A stretch of 64,000 nucleotides of DNA, taken from positions 434,001 to 498,000 of the forward strand of contig CAVYPZ010000004.1 of assembly GCA_963770535.1 (NCBI GenBank), written 5' to 3'. Shown in pieces: positions 8,472 through 15,880 of the stretch (positions are counted from its first letter, which is position 1; each line of letters opens with the position of its first letter). Below the pieces are notes generated by a model. That model was not told the DNA's origin. It searched no databases and saw nothing but the letters and a program-made list of their open reading frames with translations. A program made the translations under genes and the position numbers. This DNA is from RYN-230 sp963770535 (GTDB lineage: Bacteria; Actinomycetota; Actinomycetes; Streptosporangiales; Streptosporangiaceae).

Positions 8472-9113
8472 ATGGAGGCGCGGATAGAGCGGGTGGCGTC
8501 ACCCGGGGACGCGGGCGCTCCCGAAGGGAACGCCTGGATCGTGGGCGACGACGCTCATGTCATCGTGGTCGACCCGGGCCGCGACGCCGGGGCGGTGCTG
8601 GCGGCCGTCGCCGACCGGGAGATCATGGCTGTCATCTGCACCCACGGGCACGCCGCGCACGTCACGGCCGCCCCGGGGGTAGCGGACCGTGACGAGGCCG
8701 AGATTGCCCTGCATCCGCGGGACCGGCTGCTGTGGCGGGAGACGCACCGGGACCGCGACCCGGAGATCGAGATGGAGGACGGCGGCATCTTCGGGGTCGC
8801 CGACGTCACGCTGGAAGTCATCCACGCCCCGGGGCACAGCCCGGGCTCGGTGTGCCTGTACAGCGAGGAACTCGGCGCGGTGTTCGCGGGCGATGTCCTG
8901 ATGGCCAGCGGCCCGGTTCCCTTCGAGGACGACTACCCCGACTTCCCCGCCCAGCTCAGCGCGATCGGCGAGCACCTGCTGACCCTGCCGGGGGAGACCC
9001 GGGTGCTGCCCGGGCACGGCGAGGAGACCACCGTGTCGGCGGCCCAGAAGCACTTCGACTCCTGGGTGACCGCGGGCCCGGGCCAGGTTTCCCTGTCCGC
9101 GGACCCGGACTGA
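8472..9113 (+). CDS. MBL-fold metallo-hydrolase with altered HxHxDH motif
   Basis: A 213-aa metallo-beta-lactamase-fold protein of glyoxalase II type. Residues 58-63 read HGHAAH where the family has HxHxDH, so the second-metal Asp is replaced by Ala. Other ligands are present: APGHSPGS, the GDVL Asp, and PGHGEET near the C-terminus. It could use a single metal or have weakened hydrolase activity. It starts just before a RecB-like gene (4-bp gap) and is probably co-transcribed with it. An AAGGAAGG-type ribosome site precedes the ATG. Confidence 0.85.
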   Translation: MEARIERVASPGDAGAPEGNAWIVGDDAHVIVVDPGRDAGAVLAAVADREIMAVICTHGHAAHVTAAPGVADRDEAEIALHPRDRLLWRETHRDRDPEIEMEDGGIFGVADVTLEVIHAPGHSPGSVCLYSEELGAVFAGDVLMASGPVPFEDDYPDFPAQLSAIGEHLLTLPGETRVLPGHGEETTVSAAQKHFDSWVTAGPGQVSLSADPD

Positions 9114-9117
9114 GCGG

Positions 9118-10002
9118 ATGCGCAGCGAAGAGCAGCTCGGGCTGGACGGGATGCCCAGCCGCCTGTACCCGTGCACGCCGACCCGGCTGAGTACATGGCT
9201 GTCCTGCCGGCGGCTGTACCGGATGAGCTACCTGGACCGGCCCGCGCCGCGCAAGGGGCCGCCCTGGGCACACAACAGCCTCGGCGCCAGCGTGCACAAC
9301 GCGCTGGCCGGCTGGTGGCGGCTGCCGCAGGCCCAGCGGACCGTGCGTGCCGCGGGCGGGTTACTGGAACGGGGCTGGATCAATGAGGGGTTTGCCAGCG
9401 ACGCGCAGTCCGCAGCCGTACGGGACCGGGCCCGCGGCATGGTCGAGATGTACGTGGCCCCGCTGGACCCGGCCGACGAGCCGGCCGGGGTGGAGCGGAC
9501 GGTGGGCGCCCGGACCGGCCGGATCACGTTCTCCGGCCGGATCGACCGGCTGGACGACCGGCGGTCCGCCGCGGGAGGCCGCGAACTGGTCGTCGTGGAC
9601 TACAAGACCGGCCGGCGCCCGCTCAGCGCCGACGACGCCCGGGCCTCGCTGCCGCTGGCGCTGTACGCGGTCGCAGCCGGCCGGGTGCTGCGCCGGCCCT
9701 GCCACCGGGTGGAACTGCATCATCTGCCGACCGGGACCGTGCACGCCTGGGAGCACACCCCGGCCACGCTGGAGCGCCACCTGGGCCGGGCCGAGGACAT
9801 CGCCGCCGAGTGCGCGGCGGCCGACGAGCGCTACCGGGACGGCCCAGCGCCCGGAGGCCAGGACGAGGTGTTCCCGCCCAGCCCGGGGCCGGGCTGCGGC
9901 TGGTGTGACTTCCGTTCGGTATGCCCGGAAGGTTCCGCCGCCGGGCCTGCCCGCCGTCCATGGGACGGGCTGGATGAAGCTTCCGGTCAGGGCACTTTGT
10001 AG
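9118..10002 (+). CDS. RecB-family nuclease with Fe-S cluster cysteines
   Basis: A 294-aa PD-(D/E)xK nuclease of the RecB/Cas4-like exonuclease superfamily. The catalytic core is seen around residue 160 (VVVDYKTGRR). Four cysteines match the AddB/Cas4-type 4Fe-4S staple: Cys30 near the N-terminus and Cys260, Cys263 and Cys269 (CGWCDFRSVC) at the C-terminus. Such stand-alone proteins are common in actinobacteria. The role in DNA repair is inferred. There is no cas gene nearby, so Cas4 function is unlikely. Its 3' end overlaps the convergent next gene by 16 bp. Confidence 0.85.
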   Translation: MRSEEQLGLDGMPSRLYPCTPTRLSTWLSCRRLYRMSYLDRPAPRKGPPWAHNSLGASVHNALAGWWRLPQAQRTVRAAGGLLERGWINEGFASDAQSAAVRDRARGMVEMYVAPLDPADEPAGVERTVGARTGRITFSGRIDRLDDRRSAAGGRELVVVDYKTGRRPLSADDARASLPLALYAVAAGRVLRRPCHRVELHHLPTGTVHAWEHTPATLERHLGRAEDIAAECAAADERYRDGPAPGGQDEVFPPSPGPGCGWCDFRSVCPEGSAAGPARRPWDGLDEASGQGTL

Positions 10003-10694
10003 CGGATGAACGTGGAGCCGTCTGGGCGGCTTTCCGCAGAGATGAGCTGAAGCTCACGGATGCTGCCCGACGTGCCGAGGTCGTAGCCCTCGAAAATCGT
10101 GGGAGCATCCGCGCGGCCGACGACGGCAGGAAGCACCTGGAGATCAATCTCGCCGACCAGGCCTGCGCGCAGGAGTGCGCCGTTGAGCACGCCGCCCGCG
10201 TCGGAGACGATGCAGTCGTCGCGGAAGACCTCACCCAGCCGGCCAAGCGCCTGGTCCAGGTCCACGTGATCCTCGCCGGCCTCGAAGTAGGGCACATCAT
10301 GCTCGCGGAGGAACAAGCGGTAGGCCGCGGGTGTCGTCCGCGATAGCAGGACAGCCAGTCTCGTGTCGTCCACCGTGAAGGTGGTCCACCGGACCCTGGC
10401 GTGGCTGTCGAGAACGACGAACCAACGACCCGGGTGAGAGTGCAGCTGCGACGGCAGGAAATCCCCGGCCGGGGCTTTGACGTCAGGTCCGGCATCGAAG
10501 GTTGCTGGCGGCGCGTCTCGTCCTGCAAAGGAGTTGCTGCCCTGGAGGGACACGCGCGCGCCGTGCAGCGACAGGACATCTACCAGTTCGAACCGTTCAC
10601 ATGGCCTCCACCGCGCATCCAGCGACGATGGGGTCAACGGGGAGATGGCGATCCGGCCGTCGATGGTGGCGACATTGAAGGTGACCAGACGCAC
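9987..10694 (-). CDS. RibD C-terminal domain (pyrimidine/dihydrofolate reductase-like) protein
   Basis: A 235-aa NAD(P)H-dependent reductase of the RibD_C/DHFR-like fold. The N-terminal FNVATIDGRI matches the strand and substrate loop. IVSDAGGVLNGALLRAGLVGEIDL is the cofactor-binding turn and helix expected in RibD C-terminal domains. There is no deaminase domain, so it is not a complete RibD. The physiological substrate is unknown. Confidence 0.8.
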   Translation of the reverse strand: MRLVTFNVATIDGRIAISPLTPSSLDARWRPCERFELVDVLSLHGARVSLQGSNSFAGRDAPPATFDAGPDVKAPAGDFLPSQLHSHPGRWFVVLDSHARVRWTTFTVDDTRLAVLLSRTTPAAYRLFLREHDVPYFEAGEDHVDLDQALGRLGEVFRDDCIVSDAGGVLNGALLRAGLVGEIDLQVLPAVVGRADAPTIFEGYDLGTSGSIRELQLISAESRPDGSTFIRYKVP

Positions 10695-10715
10695 CGGCGG
10701 ACCTCTACAACCGGG

Positions 10716-11693
10716 CTAGGCCGACCGGGGCGGGCGGGCCCGGCGGCACTCGGCCGCATTCCAGAAGCTGGTCAGCGTGCTGGCCGTGGTCTCAGGAGCC
10801 TCCACCGCGGGCGAGTGCGCGGCGGCCGGGATGCAGACCCGCTGGGCGCGCAGCCGGGCCGCCATGTCTTCCTGGGCGGCTGGCTCCCACGCGTCGTCGT
10901 TCTCGCCGTAGAGCACCATGAGCGGGGCCGCGTCCTGCCGGGCCAGGGTCCGGGTACGGTCCGGGCAGGTGAGCAGGGTCTGGGCCATCGCCTTCAGCCC
11001 CGTCGGCGAACTGCTCAGCAGCCGGGTGCGCAGGAAGTCGATGATCGCCGGGGGAACGCCTCCCGCCGTGGCCTCCGGCTCCATCCGGGTCTGCCAGATG
11101 CGCTCGATTTCGGCGCCCAGCCCGCTGGGAGCGGTCCCGGCCAGCTCGGCCAGCAGCCCCTGCAGAATCTGGGCCCGCGGACCGGTCAGCGCCCCCGGGC
11201 CGGAACTCATCAGGGTGAGCGAACTGATCCGCGCCTCCTGCGCCAGCAGCACCTCGCGGGTCACCAGCCCGCCCAGGGAGTGGCCGAGCAGATGGATTCC
11301 CGGGCCGCCCGGCGAGCCTGAAACGCCGGATGCGCCGGAAATACCAGACAAGCCGGACGAACTGCCGTGTCCCTCACCCAGCCAGCCGGCGACCATGGTC
11401 ACGTCGGCGGCCAGCGCATCGAGCTGGTAGGCGGCGGGGTCATCCGCGCCCGGGGTCTCGAACTGGCCGCGCATGTCGATCGCGACCACCTGGCGGCCGG
11501 CCGCCGCCAGGGCCTGCAGGATGAGAAGAAAGTCCTCTTTGCTCCCGGTATAGCCGGGTATGAGCAGGGCAGGCTGCCTCTCGCATGCCCCGCTGGGCGG
11601 CAACGCTTGCAGCGCCGCGAACTTGCCACGCGCGGTTTCGATGGTCAGCCGCTGCACCCCGGAGGGCAATTGCAGGGCTTTTGGTGTACTCAC
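10716..11693 (-). CDS. Alpha/beta hydrolase
   Basis: A 325-aa alpha/beta-hydrolase fold protein. The nucleophile elbow is GHSLGG. The oxyanion region is LLIPGYTGSKEDF, and the C-terminal half has the acid (LYGENDDAW) and histidine (AAAHSPAVE) positions. A Gly/Ser-rich stretch of roughly 25 residues just before the nucleophile looks like an expanded linker. The substrate cannot be deduced. Confidence 0.85.
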   Translation of the reverse strand: MSTPKALQLPSGVQRLTIETARGKFAALQALPPSGACERQPALLIPGYTGSKEDFLLILQALAAAGRQVVAIDMRGQFETPGADDPAAYQLDALAADVTMVAGWLGEGHGSSSGLSGISGASGVSGSPGGPGIHLLGHSLGGLVTREVLLAQEARISSLTLMSSGPGALTGPRAQILQGLLAELAGTAPSGLGAEIERIWQTRMEPEATAGGVPPAIIDFLRTRLLSSSPTGLKAMAQTLLTCPDRTRTLARQDAAPLMVLYGENDDAWEPAAQEDMAARLRAQRVCIPAAAHSPAVEAPETTASTLTSFWNAAECRRARPPRSA

Positions 11694-11763
11694 AGGCGGC
11701 CAGCCTACCCATGGAGGCGCCGCCTACGCCTTCCTGAGGCTTGGCGAATCCCGGAAGCGCCCT

Positions 11764-11842
11764 GGGACAGCTAACCCGGGACACCTACCCGGGGACAGCT
11801 GACCCGGGACACCTACCCGGACAGCTGACCCGGGGACAGCTA
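11764..11842. repeat. 28-bp tandem repeat between two reverse genes
   Basis: A unit containing GGGACAGCT...CCCGG and ACACCTACCCGG is repeated with a 28-base period from 11764. It ends at the stop codon of the helicase gene. It fills most of the short gap between the helicase and hydrolase genes. Confidence 0.6.
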
Positions 11843-13444
11843 ACTGGCCGTGGTGCCTTTCCGGCCGCGGCCCGACCGGCGCCGGCGCCGGCGGGGCTGG
11901 CTCTGCTCCCCGGATCCCTCGGCCCTGGCCGCGGGCGCCTGATCCGGCTTGGCCGTCTCGGTGTCCCGCACCGTCACCCCGGCGCGGGTGCGCTTGCGGA
12001 CGCGGGTCTTGCGCGGCTGGTCGGTGCGGGAACCCTGGTCGGTGCGGGGACCCTGGTCGCCGCTGCGGGGACCCTGGTCACTGCGGCGTGCGGGCCGCCG
12101 CGGTGAGCGCGCCTTCCCGGTCTCGCCGATGTCCTCGAGTTCTTCCGCCTCGAGGCCGGCCCGGCCCCGCTCGGCGCGGGGCAGGCTGCCCTTCACGCCC
12201 GCCGGGATGTCCAGCGCCTCGAACAGGTGCTCCGAGGTGGAGTAGGTCTCAGGTGGCTCCGGGATGCCCATGCCCAGGGCCTCGTTGATGAGCTTCCAGC
12301 GCGGCATGTCACGCCAGTCCACGAACGTGACGGCGATACCGTCCCGGCCGGCCCGGCCGGTGCGCCCGGTGCGGTGCAGGTAGGCCTTGTCATCTTCTGG
12401 GCACTCGTAGTTGATGACGTGCGTGACGTCATCCACGTCCAGGCCCCGGGACGCGACGTCGGTGGCCACCAGCACATCGATCTTCCCGTTGCGGAACGCG
12501 CGCATGGCCCGCTCGCGCTGGCCCTGGCCCAGGTCGCCGTGCACCGCCGCGGCCGCGAAGCCCCGGGTGGTCAGCGCCTCGGCCACCTGGTCCGCGGACC
12601 TCTTGGTCCGGCAGAACACCATGCTCAGGCCGCGGCCGTTCGCCTGCAGGATGCGGGCCAGCATCTCGATCTTGTCCATCTGGTGGGCGCGGAACACGTG
12701 CTGCACGGTCAGCGGCACCAGGTCCGGCTCGTCGCCGTGGTTGGCGCGGACGTGCAGCGGCTGGCGCAGGTGCCGCCGGGCCAGCTGGACCACGTCGCCC
12801 GGCATGGTGGCCGAGAACAGCATGGTCTGCCGGGAGGTCGGGGTGAGCTCCAGGATCCGCTCGACGTCGGGCAGGAACCCGAGGTCCAGCATCTTGTCCG
12901 CCTCGTCCAGGACGAGGGCCCGTACCGCGGACAGGTCCAGGTGCCGCTGACCGGCCAGGTCGAGCAGCCGCCCGGGGGTCCCGACCACGATGTCCACCGT
13001 GGCGCGCAGCGCGTCGATCTGGGGCTCGTAGGCGCGGCCGCCGTAGACGGTGACGACTCGGGCGCTGCCGAGCCTGCCCGCGACGCGCAGGTCCTCGGCG
13101 ACCTGGCCCGCGAGTTCGCGGGTCGGTACCACGACCAGGGATACGGGCGCGGAAGGCCGGCTGGCCGGTGCCTCGGCCACCTGCTGCAGCAGCGGGACGC
13201 CGAACGCGAGCGTCTTGCCGGTGCCGGTGCGGGCCTGGCCGATGATGTCGTGCCCGCTCAGCCCGACGGGCAGGGCCAGGCTCTGGATGGGGAACGGCGT
13301 GGTGATGCCGGCGACCTCCAGGGCCGCGCAGATCTGCTCATCGACGCCAAGGTCACGGAAGGTTTGCGGTGCGTCCGGAGAACCTGCTGCCGGGTTATCG
13401 TCGGCCGGCGGTTCTGCTACGGACGATGTCAGTGTGGTTGTCAG
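11840..13444 (-). CDS. DEAD-box RNA helicase
   Basis: A 534-aa ATP-dependent RNA helicase, if the start proposed here is right. The Q motif (TFRDLGV...TPFPIQ), Walker A (ARTGTGKT), PTRELAGQ, TPGRLLD, DEAD, SAT, and the C-terminal HRTGRTGRAG are all present. The C-terminal tail is basic with RTDQ/GDQGPR repeats, as in actinobacterial homologues. No ATG, GTG or TTG precedes the Q motif and Walker A in frame, and the first GTG (13180) would delete both. CTG at 13444 has GGAAG nine bases upstream and would give a normal N-terminus (LTTTLTSSVAEP), so I take it as the start. A sequence error near the start is the alternative. Confidence 0.85.
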   Translation of the reverse strand: MTTTLTSSVAEPPADDNPAAGSPDAPQTFRDLGVDEQICAALEVAGITTPFPIQSLALPVGLSGHDIIGQARTGTGKTLAFGVPLLQQVAEAPASRPSAPVSLVVVPTRELAGQVAEDLRVAGRLGSARVVTVYGGRAYEPQIDALRATVDIVVGTPGRLLDLAGQRHLDLSAVRALVLDEADKMLDLGFLPDVERILELTPTSRQTMLFSATMPGDVVQLARRHLRQPLHVRANHGDEPDLVPLTVQHVFRAHQMDKIEMLARILQANGRGLSMVFCRTKRSADQVAEALTTRGFAAAAVHGDLGQGQRERAMRAFRNGKIDVLVATDVASRGLDVDDVTHVINYECPEDDKAYLHRTGRTGRAGRDGIAVTFVDWRDMPRWKLINEALGMGIPEPPETYSTSEHLFEALDIPAGVKGSLPRAERGRAGLEAEELEDIGETGKARSPRRPARRSDQGPRSGDQGPRTDQGSRTDQPRKTRVRKRTRAGVTVRDTETAKPDQAPAARAEGSGEQSQPRRRRRRSGRGRKGTTAS

Positions 13445-13785
13445 TTGAATCAGCTTCCATCAGTGGCCCGCTGTCTGGGCACGCCCTATTCGCGCATCCC
13501 TGCCACTGCGGACCTGGCTATCGGCTCCACCGGCGGGCCGCGCCCGCCAGCGCAGTAAGGCATCCGGCCAGCGCTGCGCTGGCGGTCTCGCCGCTGGGTC
13601 CTGCCAACGCCGTGCCCTGCCATCGCCGCGGCGCTCGCGCGCCGGGGCTGGTCACGAGCCCTACTGATAGGGGAACACGGCAGGGGGTTGCCGCATTCCA
13701 TCCCAAGTTCTGCTTCGCAGTGTACCAATGCGTCCTGGCCTGCAGGTGGACCGACCCGCGCTGCCACGGTTGTTACGCTTCGCGA
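13445..13785. other. Divergent intergenic region, helicase / ferritin-like gene
   Basis: This 341-base gap lies between two divergent genes. I see no convincing coding frame in it. A -10-like TACGCT (13774-13779) ends seven bases before the GTG of the ferritin-like gene, which suggests a leaderless transcript. No clear hairpin or repeat is visible. Confidence 0.4.
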
Positions 13786-14575
13786 GTGACCGAAGCACAG
13801 CGGCGCGACGATGCGTCCCGCGAGCCCCATGAGCTGAGCCGCGAGGACGAGCCAGGCCTGCAGCGGGGGACCCCCGATGAGGGGATCATCGATCTGCTCG
13901 GCCTGCTGGCCTACGCGGAACTCGACGCCTACTTCCGGCTGACCGAGGATGCCGCGCTCGCCCCCTCGCTCGCGGACAAGGCCGCGCTGGCCGGGATGGC
14001 GACCGCCGAGTTCGGGCACTTCCGGCTGCTATGCGACCAGTTGTCGGCCCTCGGCGCCCAGCCGGAGCAGGCTATGCTGCCGTTCGCCCCGGCGCTGGAT
14101 GCCTTCCACGCCCGCACCGCCCCGTGCTGACTGGCTCGAAGGGCTGGTCAAGGCCTATGTGGGGGACGGGATCGCGGCGGACTTCTACCGGGCGGTGGCG
14201 GAACTGGTCAACCCGCAGACCCGCGATCTGGTGCTGGGGGTGCTGGCCGACACGGGGCACGCGGAGTTCGTGATCGCCCGGGTTCGCGCGGCCATCGCGA
14301 CCGACCCGCACCTGGCGGGGCGGCTGGCCCTGTGGGCCCGCCGCCTGGTCGGCGAGGCGCTCGCCCAGGCGTACCGGGTCGTGGCGGACCGGCGATCGCT
14401 GGCTGGCCTGCTGGCCGGAGCCCGCACGCCCCCTGCGGGCGCCACGGAAGCCGGCTCCGCCGTCCCCGCGGAGGCGGGCCACGTTCCGCCCGCCCAGCTC
14501 GGTGACATCGGGCGCCTCCTGGCCCACATCACCGACGCGCACGCCCAGAGGATGTCGGCACTCGGCCTGGCCAGC
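13786..14575 (+). pseudogene. Ferritin-like fold protein, single-base frameshift
   Basis: Two frames together encode a conserved actinobacterial ferritin-like protein. The first (from GTG 13786) has LLGLLAYAELDAYFRL and an ExxH metal motif (AEFGH). The second has DWLEGLVKAYVGDGIAADFYR, DTGHAEF and LWARRLVGEAL. The frame breaks at about 14125. Removing one base there (CCG-T-GCTGAC) restores Thr-Ala-Pro-Ala-Asp-Trp-Leu. The second frame has no stop at the usual C-terminus (GLAS, 14575) and runs on over the next gene, so at least one more change would be needed for a normal end. It is either a decaying gene or sequence error. Confidence 0.75.
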
Positions 14576-14611
14576 TTATCCAGGCCCGCCAGCCCGGCCC
14601 CGGGCATGCCC

Positions 14612-14842
14612 TCAGTGGCTGGCGAAACCGACCCGGCGCTGCTCGACGTCAGACAGCTCGACGTAGGCGATCTTGCTGGCCGGCACCAGGAATTTGCCGC
14701 CCTTGTCGTCGGGCAGCACGAACAGCCCGCCGTCCTCGGAGGTCATGGCGTGGGTCAGGGCCCGCTCCAGTTCCCCGGCCGAGACGTTGGTCTCCACGAT
14801 GATTTCACGCGGGATGGACTGGATCCCGATCTTGACTTCCAC
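14612..14842 (-). CDS. DUF3107 family protein
   Basis: A 76-aa protein of the small actinobacterial DUF3107 family, full length (start MEVKIGIQS, end RRVGFASH). The function is unknown. In actinobacteria it is commonly found beside the ferritin-like protein and a TetR regulator, as here. It would form a small alpha/beta domain. The gene is on the opposite strand to the extended ferritin-like frame. Confidence 0.9.
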   Translation of the reverse strand: MEVKIGIQSIPREIIVETNVSAGELERALTHAMTSEDGGLFVLPDDKGGKFLVPASKIAYVELSDVEQRRVGFASH

Positions 14843-14901
14843 GGTGCTCCTGAGCTCGGACTGTTAGGGACAGCGGCGGCGGGCCGTCGCGGGGGGACGG
14901 T

Positions 14902-15534
14902 TCAGATGGTGCGCGGCCAGCCGCTGATACCGCGCCAGGCCAGCCGGGCCATCATCTGCTCGGCGGCATCCTTGGGGATTGCGCGGTCAGTGCCCAGCCA
15001 GTAAGTGGCGCTGATCTGGGCCATCCCGACCAGGCCGATGCCGAGCAGGTGGGCCTCGTCGTCGCCCAGCCCCGCGTCCACGCGGATGAACTCGCTGATC
15101 ATGTCCGCGTGCACGCGCATGGTCGCGTCGAGCCGGTCCCGCACCGCGGGCTCGTTGCGCAGGTCGGACTCGAAGACCAGGCGGAACGCCTCGCCGGTGC
15201 TGGCCACGAAGTCGAAGAAGGCCTGGAAGGTGGCGCTGACGCGCTGCTTGTTGTCGGTGGTGGAGGCGAGCGCGTTGCTGATGGTCCCGGTCAGCGCCTC
15301 GACGCTCTCGTCCAGCAGTGCCAGGTACAGGTCCAGCTTGCCGGGGAAGTGCTGGTAGAGCACGGGCTTGCTCACCCCGGCCCGTTCGGCGATCTCGTCC
15401 ATGGCCGCCGCGTGATAGCCCTGCGCGACGAAGACTTCCTGGGCAGCGCCCAGTAGCTGCCGGCGCCTGGCTTGCCTCGGTAGCCGCATACCGGCCGTAC
15501 GGGCCTGCGGTGTTGCTGTCACGAGACTCTCCAT
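14902..15534 (-). CDS. TetR/AcrR-family transcriptional regulator
   Basis: A 210-aa repressor. The DNA-binding helix-turn-helix is MDEIAERAGVSKPVLYQHF near residues 45-65. The C-terminal ligand domain ends in WRGISGWPRTI. ATG 15534 is chosen, since an in-frame start 13 codons upstream adds non-conserved residues. It lies beside DUF3107, its usual actinobacterial neighbour. The ligand and targets are not evident. Confidence 0.85.
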   Translation of the reverse strand: MESLVTATPQARTAGMRLPRQARRRQLLGAAQEVFVAQGYHAAAMDEIAERAGVSKPVLYQHFPGKLDLYLALLDESVEALTGTISNALASTTDNKQRVSATFQAFFDFVASTGEAFRLVFESDLRNEPAVRDRLDATMRVHADMISEFIRVDAGLGDDEAHLLGIGLVGMAQISATYWLGTDRAIPKDAAEQMMARLAWRGISGWPRTI

Positions 15535-15665
15535 TGCGTCGGTCGGGCGGCAATTCCGCCCGATGCACGCCATCCTACGACCGCTCGCCGCCCGGGAAGC
15601 GGGTAACGGAGGGTGACCCCGCGTGCCGTCCCGGGTGCCGGGTCAGTCAGATCGGAGCGGGCCGG

Positions 15666-15869
15666 TCAGCGGTACGCGTCCTCGTCCTCGTCGTCCTCGA
15701 CTTCCTGGTGCTGCTCGGCGACGTCGGCTTCGTTCGCCTCCCCGGGCACCTCGAAGTCTTCCGGGTCCTTGTCCTCGTTGTCCTCGCCCGGCAGGGGCTG
15801 GTGCTGCTCGATGGCGTCTTCGGTCGGTACCTCGGGGTCTTCGGTGAATTCCCCGCTGATGTCACTCAT
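15666..15869 (-). CDS. Small acidic actinobacterial protein
   Basis: A 67-aa protein that is extremely rich in Asp and Glu and likely disordered (EVPTEDAIEQHQPLPGEDNE, then VEDDEDEDAYR). Similar short acidic proteins occur in many actinomycetes. It has no membrane segment and no known function. It lies 11 bp after the FAD oxidoreductase gene on the same strand and may be co-transcribed with it. Confidence 0.75.
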   Translation of the reverse strand: MSDISGEFTEDPEVPTEDAIEQHQPLPGEDNEDKDPEDFEVPGEANEADVAEQHQEVEDDEDEDAYR

Positions 15870-15880
15870 CAGCTCGCCCC

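Noticed and set aside
9118..10002. Cas4 or CRISPR-associated nuclease
   Set aside because: The Fe-S cysteines and nuclease core fit, but there is no cas gene or array in the window; a stand-alone RecB-like nuclease is the simpler call.
14576..15004. Continuation of the ferritin-like frame to 15004
   Set aside because: It runs antisense through DUF3107 and into the TetR gene, and the sequence is not conserved; the true end is near 14575.
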